This document shows positions 62,244 through 64,000 of a stretch of DNA of 64,000 bases, one piece after another (position 1 is the first letter of the stretch; the number at the start of each line of letters is the position of its first letter). The stretch comes from CAVSVP01 sp963731125 (GTDB lineage: Bacteria; Pseudomonadota; Gammaproteobacteria; Competibacterales; Competibacteraceae), in assembly GCA_963731125.1 (NCBI GenBank), contig CAVSVP010000009.1:124001-188000 (forward strand). Direction: 5' to 3'. The position numbers and the translations under genes are program-made. The notes below the pieces were generated by a model, which made no database searches, was not told the DNA's origin, and saw only the letters and a list, made by a program, of their open reading frames with translations.

Positions 62244-63139
62244 TTTCCATCTTCTCCCACGAACCGTACTTCGGGAAGCAACTGCACACCATGAACCTGT
62301 GCCACAGTCTCTGTCACCCGCTGGATAAGACCCTCCAGTTCCACTGCCCTTGCGTTGCCGATATTGATAATGAAGTTCGCATGTTTGGGGGACACGAGAG
62401 CCGCGCCAAGACGAGTTCCCTTTAAACCGGCAGTCTCAATTAACCGGGCTGCAAAATCACCGGGAGGATTTCGAAACACTGAACCGCAGCTTGGCACGCC
62501 TGTTGGTTGAGTTTGGCTACGTCGCACCAGAAGCTCTCGAATATGTTTTAATGCCGCCTTCCCATCACCTGGCTCTAACCGAAGATAAGCCGCCATAAAC
62601 CACTCTTCATAGGGTCCCTTAACAGAGCGATAGCCAATTTCATACTCATCAGCTCGACGTCGACGAATCTCACCGTGCCGATCGATGGTCTCCACAACCG
62701 CTATACAGGACCACAGCTCTCCACCCCAGGCCCCGGCATTCATCGCCAAAGCGCCGCCTATTACACCGGGAATGCCCGCTAAAAACTCAACCCCACATAG
62801 GTTATGGTAAGCACTAAATCGGGCTACCTTGGCACACGGCACCCCAACTTCAACACGCAGCGTTTGCGGATCAGTCAGGCTAAGTCCCTGCAAAGTACCG
62901 TGAGTAGCAATGACCGTACCGCGAATACCACCATCGCGCACCAGCAGATTGCTGCCCAAACCCAGCCAGAATAAGGGCTCATCTGCGGATAGCCGACCCA
63001 GAAAGACGCGCAAATCTGCCACGTCAGCAGGCTGGTAAAGCCGATCTGCCGCTCCCCCCACCCGCCAGGTGGTATATCGAGCCAGAGGTTCTGCAAAATA
63101 ACAACGGCCGCGCAACTCCGGTTTGGTAGGCATAGTCAT
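62237..63139 (-). CDS. murB: UDP-N-acetylenolpyruvoylglucosamine reductase
   Basis: FAD-dependent reductase completing UDP-MurNAc synthesis. N-terminal FAD domain with YTTWRVGGAADRLYQPADV and LGLGSNLLVRDGGIRG. GIPGVIGGALAMNAGAWGGE and YEIGYRSVKG follow; the catalytic Ser lies in SCGSVFRNPPGDFAARLIE. The 300-residue length fits a type II (shorter) MurB rather than the E. coli type I. It starts ten bases after the murC stop. Confidence 0.96.
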   Translation of the reverse strand: MTMPTKPELRGRCYFAEPLARYTTWRVGGAADRLYQPADVADLRVFLGRLSADEPLFWLGLGSNLLVRDGGIRGTVIATHGTLQGLSLTDPQTLRVEVGVPCAKVARFSAYHNLCGVEFLAGIPGVIGGALAMNAGAWGGELWSCIAVVETIDRHGEIRRRRADEYEIGYRSVKGPYEEWFMAAYLRLEPGDGKAALKHIRELLVRRSQTQPTGVPSCGSVFRNPPGDFAARLIETAGLKGTRLGAALVSPKHANFIINIGNARAVELEGLIQRVTETVAQVHGVQLLPEVRFVGEDGKC

Positions 63140-63148
63140 TGCCGTTCC

Positions 63149-64000
63149 TTAACAGAGCTGCCTGGTTAAACCATAGCAGCCCAAACGGGCCGCGACAGTG
63201 CCAATATCGCCCGCACCCATTAGCAAGAGAATGTCGCCGTCTTGTAAGACGTTGAGTAAAATCTCAGGTAACTGAGTGATGCGATCCACAAACAGTGGCA
63301 CTATTTTGCCGCGAGTACGAATGGCACGGCTTAAACTATGTCCATCAGTTCCTGCAATGGGGTCTTCGCCGGCCGGATAAACCTCAGAAAGAAGCAAAAC
63401 ATCAGCCTCAGAGAGCACCTCCACAAAATCATTAAACAGATCCCGAGTACGACTATAGCGATGAGGTTGAAAAACCAACACTAAACGTCGACTCGGCCAG
63501 CCACTGCGGATTGCCTCCAGCACAGCTGCCAATTCCCGAGGATGGTGACCGTAGTCATCAATCAAGCTAGCCGTACCAACAGGTAACTTGAGATCCCCAT
63601 AATGATGAAAACGCCGACCTATCCCTTGGAAATTTTCTAACGCACGGCGCATATCCTCTGCGGAAACACCTAATTCGTGGGCCACGGCGATAGCAGCCAA
63701 TGCATTGAGCACGCTGTGTCGCCCCGGCAAGTTTAAAGTAACCGCTAAAGACGCCTTGCTTCCTGGCAACTGCACCCGAAAATTTGTCTGCATTTCCCTT
63801 TGCACGATATGAGTCGCTCGCAAATCGCATTCAGCGCCGGTACCATACATAAGCATGGGCCGTCTAACCTGGGAAACAATACCCCGTACCTCGGGGTCGT
63901 CAACGCATAATACGGCTAAGCCGTAGAAAGGCAGATGGTGCAGAAATTCCACAAACGTCTCCCGCAGGCGTGTGAAATTTCCTTGATAAGCCCCTAAATG
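63149..64000 (-). CDS. murC: UDP-N-acetylmuramate-L-alanine ligase (5' end cut by window)
   Basis: The C-terminal part of MurC, open to the window end with no true start inside; the first visible codons read HLGAYQGNFTRLRETFVEFL, which match the middle of the enzyme. The central domain ends with ALENFQGIGRRFHHYG and the C-terminal domain has SLIDDYGHHPRELAAVLEAIR, VFQPHRYSRTRDLFNDFVEVL and DILLLMGAGDIG. It adds L-Ala to UDP-MurNAc in the cytoplasm. It heads the visible dcw segment. Confidence 0.96.
   Translation of the reverse strand, partial: HLGAYQGNFTRLRETFVEFLHHLPFYGLAVLCVDDPEVRGIVSQVRRPMLMYGTGAECDLRATHIVQREMQTNFRVQLPGSKASLAVTLNLPGRHSVLNALAAIAVAHELGVSAEDMRRALENFQGIGRRFHHYGDLKLPVGTASLIDDYGHHPRELAAVLEAIRSGWPSRRLVLVFQPHRYSRTRDLFNDFVEVLSEADVLLLSEVYPAGEDPIAGTDGHSLSRAIRTRGKIVPLFVDRITQLPEILLNVLQDGDILLLMGAGDIGTVAARLGCYGLTRQLC

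Noticed and set aside
1..64000. CRISPR array, tRNA, rRNA or prophage genes
   Set aside because: Looked for regularly spaced repeats, cloverleaf genes ending in CCA, integrase and phage structural genes; none found.

Overview
The window is a stretch of chromosome from a gammaproteobacterium. The housekeeping genes and their order point there: murC-murB-ddl-ftsQ-ftsA-ftsZ-lpxC-secA, pilBCD-coaE-zapD, sucCD, bamD next to rluD, and clpB after pgeF. It carries Gram-negative envelope genes throughout, with type IV pili, a type II secretion system (T2SS) and polyhydroxyalkanoate (PHA) synthesis. I cannot name a genus. No rRNA or tRNA gene, CRISPR array, transposase or integrase was seen. Both ends cut genes: a glycosyltransferase on the left and murC on the right.

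Layout. Positions 1-9289 are a surface-polysaccharide locus: a very large multi-module glycosyltransferase, a methyltransferase with a coiled coil, a LpxL-like acyltransferase, and a Wzm/Wzt-type ABC exporter in one transcription unit with a periplasmic parvulin isomerase. Positions 9559-12316 hold three exported proteins of unknown function, two of them separated by a clear terminator. Positions 12997-26017 run on the minus strand as rfbA-rfbC-rfbD followed after only 9 bases by gspE-F-G-H-I-J-K-L-M-(C/N)-D, so dTDP-rhamnose synthesis and type II secretion may share transcription. Next come a MaoC-phosphate acetyltransferase fusion with phaC (26074-29261), galU, and clpB with a probable heat-shock promoter. 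These are followed by pgeF-rluD, bamD and sucCD.

Positions 39048-50756 are a type IV pilus region: pilS-pilR, pilA behind a sigma-54 promoter, then pilB-pilC-pilD, coaE and zapD. PilD probably processes both PilA and the T2SS pseudopilins. Between pilA and pilB lies an island of about 1.1 kb on the opposite strand carrying hicAB and a higBA remnant. I see two attC-like recombination sites there in the same orientation, one on each side of hicAB. This looks like a small integron cassette cluster without an integrase, and it is the most notable feature of the window.

Positions 50814-64000 hold a small membrane-anchored protein, a Nudix-thiamine-phosphate-synthase fusion, argJ, secA, lpxC and the division and cell-wall (dcw) cluster, all on the minus strand.
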